Shown here: one piece after another, positions 39,320-48,933 of the stretch
Position numbering within the stretch: the stretch's first letter is position 1
Layout of the letters: each line of letters begins with the position of its first letter
Assembly (NCBI GenBank): GCA_048013815.1
Contig: CM106585.1
Coordinates: 2,914,001 to 2,978,000, forward strand
Direction: 5' to 3'
Length of the DNA stretch: 64,000 bases
Source: Setoptus koraiensis
Lineage: Eukaryota; Arthropoda
Made by a program: the position numbers and the translations under genes
Notes under the pieces: model-generated
What the model was told of the DNA's origin: nothing
Database searches by the model: none
Seen by the model: only the letters and a program-made list of their open reading frames with translations

Positions 39320-41086
39320 ATGCTGGACAACGCGTTTAGTGTTGGCCAATTTTGCCATGACATACACCACTGGTTCAATAATAAACGTCTGCACTTGTTG
39401 CAAGCAAAATACCTTACATATTTGGGCGATTACAGCCCTAACATAGAATTAGTTTTTACAATAGGCATCATTGTTACCAGTTGGCTAATAATCAATTATT
39501 ACTATAGAAAATACTCATTTTGGTCATCGCTTGGCGTCAGAACACCTAGACCTTGGCCCATTTTCGGTAACTCATTTGAGCTTATATGGCGCAACAGAGC
39601 AAATTTGGAGTTGGAGTGGCCAAAACTATACGGCAGAGTGTATGGCTTCTATCAGGGCACTAAACCGGTGCTGGCCGTAGCCGATCCCAATGTTGTCAAG
39701 ACTATATGTGTGAAAGATTTTCATGTATTCCCAAATAGACATTTTAATGATATTCATTTTATGAACCATCATCAGCAAAAGTTCCTGTCGTTGTTGCGCG
39801 ATCAACATTGGCGCCGTGTGAGGAACATTATTAGTCCAACTTTTTCAAGTGGCAAAATGAAGCGTATGTTCAAATTGTTAAATAGTTGCTGCGATGAATT
39901 AGTACAATTGGTGGACGAACGGGCCCAGACAGCAGATAATAATGTAATTGATTGCAAAGACACGCTAGGCTTGTATATAATGAATGGCATTACCACTTGT
40001 TTCTATGCCATTGAGCTTCATTTAAGCAAAGGCGAGGGCCTTCAGTCGGCCTCTAGTCGCAACTCGCTCATAGACAATGTACTTAGAATAGTCACACCCA
40101 ACATAATTAGAGTGTTGGCTATGAACACAATACCAGAAAGCCTGTTGAGACTGATTGGCTTTAAATTGACCCCAATGAAACCGTTCGATGACATGGCGGA
40201 GAAGTGTAGTGCGATTATTCATCAGCGTCGCAAGAATTGTGCTAAAGATGGCGCTAAGAATAAGTACGATGACTATTTGCAGATATTGTTGGACGCAAAA
40301 TTAAACGACCAATTCGATGTAGATGAAAACCATCATAAAGAGAGCCATCATGCGGGCACTAGCGAAGAGACAATGATTAAAGATCGCGAACAACAACATC
40401 TCAGCGCCTCTAATCAACAATTGCACGATACAGATGAATGCAAATTGACCGACGAAGAAATACTCGCCAATACAATGCTTTTTCTAACAGTGGGCTACGA
40501 TACAACAGTGTCTCTATTGTCGAATGCTACATACGCTCTAGCACACCATCCTAATATCCAGACAAAACTTTACAAGGAATTGTTAGATATACAGAGCAAA
40601 TCGCGTAGAAAGGGTCCCGTGCTTGATTATGACTCGCTCACTGCTGCCGTTTATCTTGATAGTGTCATTTGTGAGACGTTGCGCCTTCTCACGCCCGTTC
40701 TCTGGCAAGACCGAGAGACAGCTGAAGACTATCACCTGAAAGGCTATGATATTTTGATACCAAAGGGAACAGTGGTAAATATAAGCTATTACGCCATACA
40801 TCACGATTCCAAGTATTGGCCTCATCCAGAGCGCTTTATGCCTAAACGTTTCTTTCCCGAGAATCGCCACAAGATTGCTCCCTGCGCCTATACACCATTT
40901 GGACACGGGCCTCGCCATTGCATAGGCATGAGGTTCAGTCTAACCATGGCCAAACTGGCTCTAGCTAGACTCATACTGAAATTCCATTTGAAACCAAGTC
41001 CAGGTACAACATTTCCACCTACTTCCAAGTTTTCGCTCTTCATCAACCACTACGATAACATGAAGATAATAGCACAACCTAGATAA
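39320..41086 (+). CDS. cytochrome P450, CYP3-clan-like, single exon
   Basis: A haem-thiolate monooxygenase expected on the endoplasmic reticulum, 588 residues in one uninterrupted exon. Residues about 42-62 form an N-terminal membrane anchor, followed by the Pro-rich hinge RTPRPWPIFGN typical of the CYP3 clan. Helix C WRRVR binds a haem propionate. The I-helix reads TVGYDTT, with Val instead of the usual Ala before GxDT. ETLR is the ExxR charge relay and PERF the meander motif. FGHGPRHCIG is the haem loop, with ligand Cys534. A hydrophilic His/Asp/Glu-rich stretch of about 50 residues (roughly 335-385) before the I-helix makes it longer than the usual 500-520. CYP3-clan enzymes often oxidise xenobiotics, but the substrate cannot be inferred here. 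A polyadenylation signal AATAAA follows at 41184. The start is the first ATG after a candidate TATA box. Confidence 0.94.
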   Translation: MLDNAFSVGQFCHDIHHWFNNKRLHLLQAKYLTYLGDYSPNIELVFTIGIIVTSWLIINYYYRKYSFWSSLGVRTPRPWPIFGNSFELIWRNRANLELEWPKLYGRVYGFYQGTKPVLAVADPNVVKTICVKDFHVFPNRHFNDIHFMNHHQQKFLSLLRDQHWRRVRNIISPTFSSGKMKRMFKLLNSCCDELVQLVDERAQTADNNVIDCKDTLGLYIMNGITTCFYAIELHLSKGEGLQSASSRNSLIDNVLRIVTPNIIRVLAMNTIPESLLRLIGFKLTPMKPFDDMAEKCSAIIHQRRKNCAKDGAKNKYDDYLQILLDAKLNDQFDVDENHHKESHHAGTSEETMIKDREQQHLSASNQQLHDTDECKLTDEEILANTMLFLTVGYDTTVSLLSNATYALAHHPNIQTKLYKELLDIQSKSRRKGPVLDYDSLTAAVYLDSVICETLRLLTPVLWQDRETAEDYHLKGYDILIPKGTVVNISYYAIHHDSKYWPHPERFMPKRFFPENRHKIAPCAYTPFGHGPRHCIGMRFSLTMAKLALARLILKFHLKPSPGTTFPPTSKFSLFINHYDNMKIIAQPR

Positions 41087-41916
41087 ATACATAGTGAGGA
41101 TTAAATAGTAACAATACAATAGACCAAAGCATTTGATTCGATGTTGGACTGAAAACGACGTTTAGTCGCAATCACTAATTATCAATAAAATATAATTAAT
41201 GAACGTAAATGAAGCACGCCCCAATCATTCTTACACTTTATCTTCATTGGAGTGCTGAGAGTGGAGAGTAGTCTTGTCGCCATTCGTTACTTAGTTATGT
41301 CTTGTTGCCATTCGTTACTTAGTGATGTCTTGTCGCCATTCGTTACTTAGTGATGTCTTGTCGCCATTCGTTACTTAGTGATGTCTTGTCGTCATTCGTC
41401 ACTTAATGATGTCATTGCTTTCCTATCTTTATCATCTGGTGACTACGTCAGAACCACACTAGTCGCACGTTTCTCCTATGAACTATCGAGCATTCGTCGA
41501 AATCATTGGTGAAGAACAATTAAATTAGGTATTATTTAATTTCGTTGGTTAATATAAATCAAATTGATTGTCGTAGCCAAATGATGTCCAATGCATGATC
41601 ACGCAGAGAGCCTCTCAAAGAGTTAACCGATTATATCGATCTGTTCAACTTGACTCGAGTTACGTTGTATCTACTCCAATTCCTAGGCTGTCTCTGAGTG
41701 AATGAGTTGGAGTTAGACAAAGAGGCAAAGGCAGAGAAGAAGATAGATACATAGAGACATATAGAAGGAACCAATTGGCTTTCGAGTAGATGTCTTGGTC
41801 TAAGTGCGAAAGTCATCGCATGATTCATCATATTTATAATAGTAATGATCAACAATTGAAGCATGCTACGTAAGATGATACATTTATATAAAGAATTGTA
41901 TTATTATATAATAAAT
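41087..41916. other. convergent P450/WDR11 3' intergenic region
   Basis: Holds the P450 3' UTR with AATAAA at 41184, a 28-bp minisatellite, and AT-rich DNA downstream of WDR11. No gene was recognised. Confidence 0.6.
41273..41412. repeat. 28-bp minisatellite, 5 copies
   Basis: Five head-to-tail 28-bp copies around TCGCCATTCGTTACTTAG, with single substitutions in the first, second and last copies. Confidence 0.93.
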
Positions 41917-44900
41917 TCAAGATATACCATCCGTCATATGCATATTGGCATGCGATCTATCAGTGCTGATAGACTTATCCTGAATGTTGTGATTGTTACC
42001 AAATAGTTGTAGGAGTTGTCTATAGTCTTCCTGTAAAGCTGTCATGTTGAAGTCCTTCAGAGTGTAGTAGTATCTTTGCACCGCCTTATAAGCGACTTCC
42101 GAATTGAGTACATCTAATCTTAATCTCCTGTCGTCAATCGTGTTTGAAATGTCATCATATTGTGCACTACAAATACCACTAATATTACCACTAGGATCAT
42201 CATTACCACTATGATCATCATTACTACTGTATTTATTGATCTTATCTGGTTCTTTATCAGTATCAAGAATAATTTGGCAATGCTCCTGTCTGATTGGATC
42301 GTTATTATTGTCGTTGCTTGTACTTTTTGATCCATTTATCGCTTGTTCGATACAAATTCTGGTCAGTATTGCTGCTCTTTCTATGTCGCCTATACAAACC
42401 AATAAGTCAATAACTTTAACGAATTCACCTAATGACAATAGTGCCAATAACGCAACATTGATTTGGTTATTACTAATCAAGTAGTCACACCACTTTGCCA
42501 TGACCTCCTTACCGGACCAAGACAGTTGAGAAATGGTGTTGTTACCACTATTTTGGCCATTCTTGTCTAGTAATCTTAGTTTCGCTAGCCTCACCGCCTC
42601 GTACCACTGACTAACACTGATCAAATAATGGCATGCATCAGAGTTGCGATCAATCAAATTGAGCAGTCGACAACCTTCATGTAGATTTCCAGCGGCTATA
42701 AGATTAGTGGCGACCAACTTGATCATAGGAAAAGCTCCGTCACAATTAGAATTACTTATCCTCAGAGTTTCAGTTAAACAAGCTCGGAGAGAATTCAGTA
42801 AATATAGCTGGCATCCCCTCTCAGAATGAGGCTCTGTCTCTAGCAGAATGTTGGAAGCTTGTTTCTTTTGACCCAACGCTATTAGTAGTTCGTACAACTG
42901 CATATAGTGGCCATGCGTTGTTTTTCTTTGCGTTAGTATTGAGGCCCTGTCTCTTTGCAATTGGATGAATGAATCACAGTCTAAAAATATATCGAACATA
43001 GTATCTAGATTCTTTTCAAGTTGACTTATTGTTGCAGTACCGTGATTACGATTCAACATGAAAGCTACCATTTGCCAGAATGCGTAGGATTCGTGATCGG
43101 CTAATAATTTCGAAGTGCTCTTTGCATTGGTCAATAAATTATCGTGTTCTAGAACAATTCCATCATTGTTGCACGCTGTCTTGATATCGTCGGGATATGT
43201 GTCATTAGGACTATTTTTGCTTTCTTGTGATATGTTTTGATCATTAGGTTCTTCGGGAGATAACAAAGTTTTCACATCGCGTAATTTAGAATAACTAGAA
43301 TCGTTGATATTGTGATAATGCATTGTACGAAATACGTAGCGATCACCTGGGTGTAATAGATGATATTCAAACAGGCATTCATTTTTACTCATCATATCAC
43401 TAAGATGTAACTTTTTAAGAGGCGAAGAAAATTGTTTCAACTCCAAATCGGTAACAATTATCAGTCCATCCGACGTCAATATCACTGGTCTGTCACTACC
43501 TGCCCAATCTATGTCGCAAACTTTGAATAGATGGTCTCTAGGGGATTTGATGTTCGTCAAACGTCGCAGTAATCTGATATCCCAAATATCAACGCCATCA
43601 TCAAACAACAACAATATTTTCATATTACCTCTACCGGGGGCAAAACGAATCTTTCTGATCAGCCCTCTCATAGTTGCTTCTGTTCGCGATTCTCGATTCT
43701 TCAAGTCCCATATACTTATGTTACCATCTCCGTCACCCAAGACGACATGGTCGCTCTTCCAAGCAACTGCAGTGGCCGCACCGGTCATGGTGGTTTCCGG
43801 GGGTATGCGAGACATCTCTTTCACTACGCTACCAGCAATAGAAAAATGAAACAGCTCGCCCATTTTGTTGGTGACTACAAAGTTTTCTCTTATGGGGGCA
43901 GCTGGAACTGATCTCTTGTTGGTTGGAATGCCTTTAGAATCACTCGGATTGTTAACATTGGTTTTTTTGTCAGGATCGGTCAAGTTTGACTGTACTTCAG
44001 TAGGTTCGTCAATTCTCTTACTGTACAGAGGACTCCATTCGGCAGCCACTATTCCAGTAAATTTCTTGGAAACAAGTCGCAGTAATGATAAATTTTCCAA
44101 ATCCCATATTTCGAATGGTTCATCGCGGAACACTATAATGAAGTACTGCCTTAAGTGGGACACTCTTACTGATTGTATCATTGAAGACTCAGTGCTTCGT
44201 CCGGCCTTGAGTTGAACTGTTTTCCCAGTTTCAATATCCGTTATAGAGAGTTCCCATAATAACTCGCCAGTTTGTGGACTGACATCAGTATAGGCATAGG
44301 ATATGAATGCATTCAGGCAAACCCATTCGATCCCTCTTATAGGACAGGAGTGAATACCCAATTCCCTATACAAGTGACCTGAGCTCAGATTAAATATTTG
44401 AACTGTACCGCCTATGTTGCCTACAGCCAGTAATGGCTTGTGGAAACGCCAATTCCTGATTGTCGCCGGTGGTCCCATTCTTATGGCAGTAGGCTGAGAA
44501 TCTAGGAAGCTCAACATTTGAGTCATAAGGAATTGATATCGTCTTTTGTCGTGAACTTTGTCTTCATAATACTCATCAATTTTGATCAACTCATTTAGAA
44601 ATGGCAAAGTCTCAAACATCCTTCGCAGATGTACGGGCACGGTTCTTTGATTACTAGTGATACTCAGTTTGCCTCCATTCTTTGACGGTACTGGTGGGAT
44701 ATCATGATACCAATCAGAGCGACTGATCAAGCTCAGCTGATGTATTATTATCTTTCCGTTACTCATTAACAAGGCAACTCTTGTCTCGTCTACAGGTGAG
44801 ACCTTGAAACCACAGATTTTTCCTTGCCTGGTCTGTCTAAGTATTTCAGATTGGCATATTGAGTTGTAGCTGAACGACACTACTTTTGAGTCGGCTGAGC

Positions 44901-46272
44901 AATCAGAACCTTGATAAGTTCTATCTTCCAAATTGGTAGTACTAGTTAATTTGGCATAATTTTCATCTGACGATACATCTGGCATCGACTCTAATTCTAT
45001 TTTTCTCAACAATCGAGCTGCTATTGTTCCAGATTCATGAAGGGTAATAATTAAGTTGCGTTGTCTACATGGGTAGAAGCAACTAATATCTGCTATATTC
45101 CTTTCTACATTGATTATATATAATATTATTTCATATTCGAGGTCTATCACAACTAGTTCACGATTGACTAAGACTATGGCCTGGTTTCGGAAAGCTGGGT
45201 TGAATGAGCACTGTTGACTGAGAACAGTGGAAGATTGAAGGCCACATTCATCTAGAGTTTGTCCAATTACTCTTCTGTTCGACTTATTGACTTCATCTAG
45301 ATGACTGTGAGTGCTAGAATGGGAAACATTGAGGAAGAAACCCCCAACCTTGTCGAGGCTACGAATAGTTTTACGTGCCACACCTGAGTTAGATGTTGAA
45401 TCTTTTGCTGATAACGTACTTCGCCTCAAAGCGAAATCTCGACTTGTGCCATTGGGTGGTTTGTCGTATACCATATTTTCGACTAGATAAAAATTGTTTT
45501 CTGGATTGTTTTGATTTAAAGATTGTTGCTGCCTGAAGGGTTTTCTGGTCATCATGAGCCTAGTAGAATCAAAAGGATCGATTGCGAAGCTTTTAACCTC
45601 TAGTTCGCTGAAGTTTTTCAACCAAATAACATCGCCAACTTCAGTTTCGTACAATGCCATAACTGACGATGAATATAACACAAGTAGATAATTGTAATTA
45701 TTGGATGCGACAAAACTCGATGAGCTCGATTTTGGCCTATGAGAACAACTAATCCATTTCATGTCTACCACTGTCTTTGAGAGACATTCCTGTGGAGTGC
45801 TAATTTGTGCTAGAACTGCCGCATCTAGCATGTTCCATATGATAATTGTCCCGTAAACATCCGACGATGCCACTCGAATTAGACCACTTTCATCTAGATT
45901 ATCAATCGAATTTTTCAATTGGTCAGAGAAGGTGTTCGCTGTTTGTGCGTTGCCGGGATTGTTGTTGTTGTTTGAATTCAAATTGACACTCCTAGCTGGT
46001 GCCCAATCGTTAATTATTTCCGGCCAAGCAGTTCTGTTTACGGGCGACTTGTGTCTATGTAGGGTCTGTAATTGAAGCAAATGTTTACCATGAGCAAAGT
46101 GGCATATAACGACAATGTTTTGACAACCGAATGATAAGAAGCCCGTTGATGACCAATCCAAAGAATCGGCATTCATATTGGACAAACTACATGGTATGGT
46201 ACGGCACATTATATTGGACACAGCTGGAATTTGCTGTTGGCTATTTTTTTGTTGTTGAGTTGATTGTGTCAT
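41917..46272 (-). CDS. WDR11: WDR11, WD-repeat vesicle-tethering scaffold
   Basis: WDR11 forms a complex with FAM91A1 that captures endosome-derived vesicles at the trans-Golgi and has been linked to Hedgehog signalling. The gene is one 1,451-codon exon; human WDR11 is about 1,224. Matches to the human protein run along its length: an N-terminal beta-propeller (SADVYG-type WD blades, FDPFDSTRL), the mid region PLLAVGNIGGTVQIFNLSSG and RELGIHSCPIRGIEW, the second propeller HLRQYFIIVFRDEPFEIWD, VVLGDGDGNISIWDLK, RKIRFAPGRGN and VDIWD, then the helical C-terminus with IKLVATNLIAAGNL and ALLALLSLGEF. The extra length comes from Asn/Ser-rich inserts, for example near residues 98-110 and an Asp/Asn-rich stretch around 1330-1380. 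The start is the first ATG of the frame, 108 bp after the STMP1 stop on the same strand. Confidence 0.95.
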   Translation of the reverse strand: MTQSTQQQKNSQQQIPAVSNIMCRTIPCSLSNMNADSLDWSSTGFLSFGCQNIVVICHFAHGKHLLQLQTLHRHKSPVNRTAWPEIINDWAPARSVNLNSNNNNNPGNAQTANTFSDQLKNSIDNLDESGLIRVASSDVYGTIIIWNMLDAAVLAQISTPQECLSKTVVDMKWISCSHRPKSSSSSFVASNNYNYLLVLYSSSVMALYETEVGDVIWLKNFSELEVKSFAIDPFDSTRLMMTRKPFRQQQSLNQNNPENNFYLVENMVYDKPPNGTSRDFALRRSTLSAKDSTSNSGVARKTIRSLDKVGGFFLNVSHSSTHSHLDEVNKSNRRVIGQTLDECGLQSSTVLSQQCSFNPAFRNQAIVLVNRELVVIDLEYEIILYIINVERNIADISCFYPCRQRNLIITLHESGTIAARLLRKIELESMPDVSSDENYAKLTSTTNLEDRTYQGSDCSADSKVVSFSYNSICQSEILRQTRQGKICGFKVSPVDETRVALLMSNGKIIIHQLSLISRSDWYHDIPPVPSKNGGKLSITSNQRTVPVHLRRMFETLPFLNELIKIDEYYEDKVHDKRRYQFLMTQMLSFLDSQPTAIRMGPPATIRNWRFHKPLLAVGNIGGTVQIFNLSSGHLYRELGIHSCPIRGIEWVCLNAFISYAYTDVSPQTGELLWELSITDIETGKTVQLKAGRSTESSMIQSVRVSHLRQYFIIVFRDEPFEIWDLENLSLLRLVSKKFTGIVAAEWSPLYSKRIDEPTEVQSNLTDPDKKTNVNNPSDSKGIPTNKRSVPAAPIRENFVVTNKMGELFHFSIAGSVVKEMSRIPPETTMTGAATAVAWKSDHVVLGDGDGNISIWDLKNRESRTEATMRGLIRKIRFAPGRGNMKILLLFDDGVDIWDIRLLRRLTNIKSPRDHLFKVCDIDWAGSDRPVILTSDGLIIVTDLELKQFSSPLKKLHLSDMMSKNECLFEYHLLHPGDRYVFRTMHYHNINDSSYSKLRDVKTLLSPEEPNDQNISQESKNSPNDTYPDDIKTACNNDGIVLEHDNLLTNAKSTSKLLADHESYAFWQMVAFMLNRNHGTATISQLEKNLDTMFDIFLDCDSFIQLQRDRASILTQRKTTHGHYMQLYELLIALGQKKQASNILLETEPHSERGCQLYLLNSLRACLTETLRISNSNCDGAFPMIKLVATNLIAAGNLHEGCRLLNLIDRNSDACHYLISVSQWYEAVRLAKLRLLDKNGQNSGNNTISQLSWSGKEVMAKWCDYLISNNQINVALLALLSLGEFVKVIDLLVCIGDIERAAILTRICIEQAINGSKSTSNDNNNDPIRQEHCQIILDTDKEPDKINKYSSNDDHSGNDDPSGNISGICSAQYDDISNTIDDRRLRLDVLNSEVAYKAVQRYYYTLKDFNMTALQEDYRQLLQLFGNNHNIQDKSISTDRSHANMHMTDGIS

Positions 46273-46380
46273 TGTTTTTGTTTCTATTTAATTCTATCAA
46301 TATAGATATATATTATATCAATCTTTCCATCTATTTATCTGTATCTATCTATCTATTCTAAAACTACAATTGTACAGTGA

Positions 46381-46533
46381 TTAATCTCTTCCAGGCTTGG
46401 TGTATTCGTCGAACCAATTCCTTATTTGTGTAGCCAGTTCTTTAGGTTCTGGTACTTGGGGTACATCATAATTTTGAGCTGCGTATAGGCCACAATATAA
46501 ACCTGTGCTAAATGTTAGCAAGAATCTGAACAT
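46381..46533 (-). CDS. STMP1: STMP1-like short transmembrane mitochondrial protein
   Basis: A 50-residue protein from one short exon. Residues 2-20 form a membrane helix (FRFLLTFSTGLYCGLYAA), directly followed by AQNYDVP; vertebrate STMP1 (47 residues) reads AQNYDIP at the same place. The family also shares an FLLGFTLG-like start and a short basic, charged tail, here ending TKPGRD. Vertebrate STMP1 sits in the inner mitochondrial membrane and has been tied to respiratory-chain assembly; that role is by homology. The gene is co-oriented with Rpt5 upstream (395 bp gap) and WDR11 downstream (108 bp gap). No clear AATAAA was found between STMP1 and WDR11, so read-through transcripts are conceivable. 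Confidence 0.85.
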   Translation of the reverse strand: MFRFLLTFSTGLYCGLYAAQNYDVPQVPEPKELATQIRNWFDEYTKPGRD

Positions 46534-46928
46534 GTCGGAAAATGTCTAAATGATTGTGTGTGAAGGTGGAGATAATGAGAGGATAATGATTTTACCAGGG
46601 TGTTCTGTATACAAATTGTTGACTATTTTCTACCGTGATATCAGAATCAATCAAGATCGTTGTGCAAGTCGTGCAAGTTTGTTCGCTTTGTTTCCCCCCA
46701 CCAAAGGCAATTCGCCGTGGCAAATACAAAAGGGGACGCAAAAATAGTTCACTCATGCTGATATTGATAAAATAGCGCGAATTTTGAGACAATATACATA
46801 AAATATTTTCTTTTTTATTTTCATGTAAGAAGAGGGCGAAATTGTGTTCACAAATTAATATAGCCAGAGTAACGATTTATTTTCTTAATCTTGATATCTA
46901 TCTAATATTTGACAGCCTTTTAGAAAAA
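46534..46928. other. Rpt5 3' UTR and STMP1 5' flank
   Basis: AT-rich spacer. A minus-strand AATAAA (plus-strand TTTATT near 46813) is a plausible Rpt5 polyadenylation signal. Nothing else was recognised. Confidence 0.5.
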
Positions 46929-48209
46929 TTACGCGTAGTAGTTCAAGTTGGCCTTCTTTTTAGCTTGTACCTCCAAAATGCCGTCCATAAAATCTTCGTG
47001 CGTTATCTGGGTTGCGCCACGACGTAGCGCTATCATACCTGCCTCAACACAAACCGCTTTACATTGAGCTCCATTGAAATCATCAGTACACCTTGCTAAT
47101 TCTTCAAAATTAACGTCCGGATCACAATTCATTTTTCTCGAATGAATTTGCATAATACGCGCCCTGGCGTCTTCTTTCGGGTGTGGAAATTCAATCTTTC
47201 TGTCAAGACGACCGGAACGTAATAAGGCAGGATCAAGTATGTCCACACGATTGGTTGCCGCGATCACCTTGATATCTAATGATGAACTAAAACCATCCAA
47301 TTGATTTAATAACTCCAACATAGTACGCTGTACCTCACGGTCTCCGGCCTTTTCGCTGTCGAATCTCTTTGTGCCTATGGCATCCAATTCATCAATGAAT
47401 ATAATAGCGGGCGCTTTCTCTTTTGCAAGAGCAAATGCATCACGAACTAATTTAGCACCGTCACCTATGAACATCTGCACAAGCTGTGGTCCGGCAAGTT
47501 TCAAGAATGTAGATTTCGTTTGCGCCGCACAAGCTCTTGCTAATAATGTCTTTCCAGTACCAGGTGGGCCATATAGTAATACTCCCTTTGGAGGCTGTAT
47601 ACCTAATGCAGTAAATTTATCTTTGTGAGTCATAGGTAGAACGACAGCTTCAATAAGCTCTTCGATTTGTTTGTCTAAACCACCAATGTCGTTATATTGT
47701 TCCTTTGGCCTTTCATCAACCTCCATAGCCTTGACACGAGAGTCATACTCAGCGGGTAGTGTCTCCAATATAAGATATGAGTCTTTGTTGACACCAACCA
47801 AGTCTCCTGGTTTTAGTTTTTCGGGGTCGACTAATCCAATTACGGGAAGAAAATAGGTTTGTCTTGTTGAAGTTTTTATGACAGCTGCTTTACCCGTTCT
47901 CTGTGAGTCCACGTCAATGTTAGCCCCATCCTCCTCGCCTAAATCTTGTGGATCGAGATCTAATAGTTCAATTACATTAGACACTAGATAAGGTAGCGTC
48001 TTGTTGACGCGAATCTTCTCAGTATTTTCTTTGATTTTGTCTTTTTGAGTTTGCAATTCATGATTAATACGGGTGCATTCACTCCTCATTATTTTTATTT
48101 CACTATCTAATAGTCTGGCACGTCCAATAATGTCATCTGGTGCCATTCTAGAGACATTTTCCAACTCAGCATCGAAGCCGGGCGGCGGTGTGGTATCCAT
48201 GGCTGTCAT
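46929..48209 (-). CDS. PSMC3: 26S proteasome ATPase Rpt5 (regulatory subunit 6A)
   Basis: One of six AAA+ ATPases of the proteasome base that unfold substrates and open the 20S gate. It is 426 residues in one exon; the human protein is 439. Residues about 30-72 are the N-terminal coiled coil and about 100-165 the OB fold. The AAA+ domain has GPPGTGKT (Walker A), [11 protein letters not shown] (Walker B), the second region of homology [12 protein letters not shown], and the pore-loop MFIGDGAKL. The C-terminus ANLNYYA is the Rpt5 hydrophobic-Tyr-X tail that docks into the 20S alpha ring. [12 protein letters not shown] is also characteristic. Two close ATGs (MTAM) begin the frame; the first is used here, and the second has context CCATGGA and could serve instead. 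Confidence 0.97.
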   Translation of the reverse strand: MTAMDTTPPPGFDAELENVSRMAPDDIIGRARLLDSEIKIMRSECTRINHELQTQKDKIKENTEKIRVNKTLPYLVSNVIELLDLDPQDLGEEDGANIDVDSQRTGKAAVIKTSTRQTYFLPVIGLVDPEKLKPGDLVGVNKDSYLILETLPAEYDSRVKAMEVDERPKEQYNDIGGLDKQIEELIEAVVLPMTHKDKFTALGIQPPKGVLLYGPPGTGKTLLARACAAQTKSTFLKLAGPQLVQMFIGDGAKLVRDAFALAKEKAPAIIFIDELDAIGTKRFDSEKAGDREVQRTMLELLNQLDGFSSSLDIKVIAATNRVDILDPALLRSGRLDRKIEFPHPKEDARARIMQIHSRKMNCDPDVNFEELARCTDDFNGAQCKAVCVEAGMIALRRGATQITHEDFMDGILEVQAKKKANLNYYA

Positions 48210-48347
48210 AGTGATCGATGTATTTATTAGTGGTATTACCGGTGATGTAGTGGAAGGTAAGCGTGATTTTGCTCGCGATTGAATATAATCAAATGATTAT
48301 AATAATGGTAGCAACTATAGTATATTTTTGTGAATGGTGTATTGCAA
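48210..48347. other. Rpt5 5' flank
   Basis: A short upstream region of the Rpt5 gene on the minus strand. It should contain the promoter and ends where transposon debris begins. Confidence 0.4.
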
Positions 48348-48598
48348 ATTGATGAGAACGTTTGGGGGAAAATGGATGATCTTGTCGAGACGGCTAACAA
48401 CGTTACCCCACACTACATCAGCTGTCTTTCGAGTGAACTGTGAGCATGCGTTCAAAAGAATAGGCGCCTATTTTGAAATGCATTTTTTGTTTTTTGTGTT
48501 ATTGTTGGAATGCGCTCTGTGCCGTCCTGTGCACATCTATTGGACCAGCGCTGTAGGAGCACGCCTCCGCGAGTACCAACTTTTTGGAACACCCTGTA
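48348..48598 (+). mobile_element. Tc1/mariner-type transposase 3' end with terminal repeat (decayed)
   Basis: A 5'-truncated DNA transposon. The conceptual frame from 48348 begins DENVWGKMDDLVE, matching the post-catalytic WG.M.DLV segment of IS630/mariner transposases, and ends at a TGA. A second segment in the frame one base over, FRVNCEHAFKRIGAYFE, matches the C-terminal R..C....G..FE motif, so at least one frameshift has occurred. About 110 bp further, TTTTTGGAACACCCTGTA looks like the terminal inverted repeat of such elements. Family membership is inferred from motif pattern by eye. Confidence 0.55.
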
Positions 48599-48611
48599 CT
48601 ATACAGGGTGT
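48589..48611. repeat. two transposon tips abutting
   Basis: ACACCCTGTA, three bases CTA, then TACAGGGTGT: a 10-bp perfect inverted repeat. It looks like the end of the transposon to the left meeting the start of another element to the right. Confidence 0.6.
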
Positions 48612-48933
48612 CAGCAGCATATAAAATCGGCTCTGCCTATACTATATACTCACTTATGTTTTCAACTATCATACAATAAACATTGAAAACAAAACGGTCT
48701 ATTAGGTTAACAGCCAAAAGTTAAGCCAACGTAAAGCCGTTCGAACAACTGACAAATCGTTTCAACGAAAAATATAAAAACTTCAGAAAGACATCGAAGA
48801 AAGGATGACCGACCAGCAAGACCAACTGCAACAACTAGCAGACCTAGCTGCAGCGCAACCAAGAATGCAGAATCGAAACCAAGACGGTTTGAATGTAAAC
48901 AGTAACACGAATGTAACACCAACAAACAGAAAC
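48612..48933 (+). mobile_element. possible LTR-retrotransposon leader and gag start (fossil)
   Basis: The segment contains a TATA-like ATATAAAA, an AATAAA, and an untranslated stretch. A 45-codon Gln/Asn-rich frame starting MTDQQDQLQQLADLAAAQPR at 48805 reads like a gag N-terminus. It is cut off at 48934 by the inverted-repeat structure. Assignment to LTR elements is tentative, and the copy is incomplete. Confidence 0.3.
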
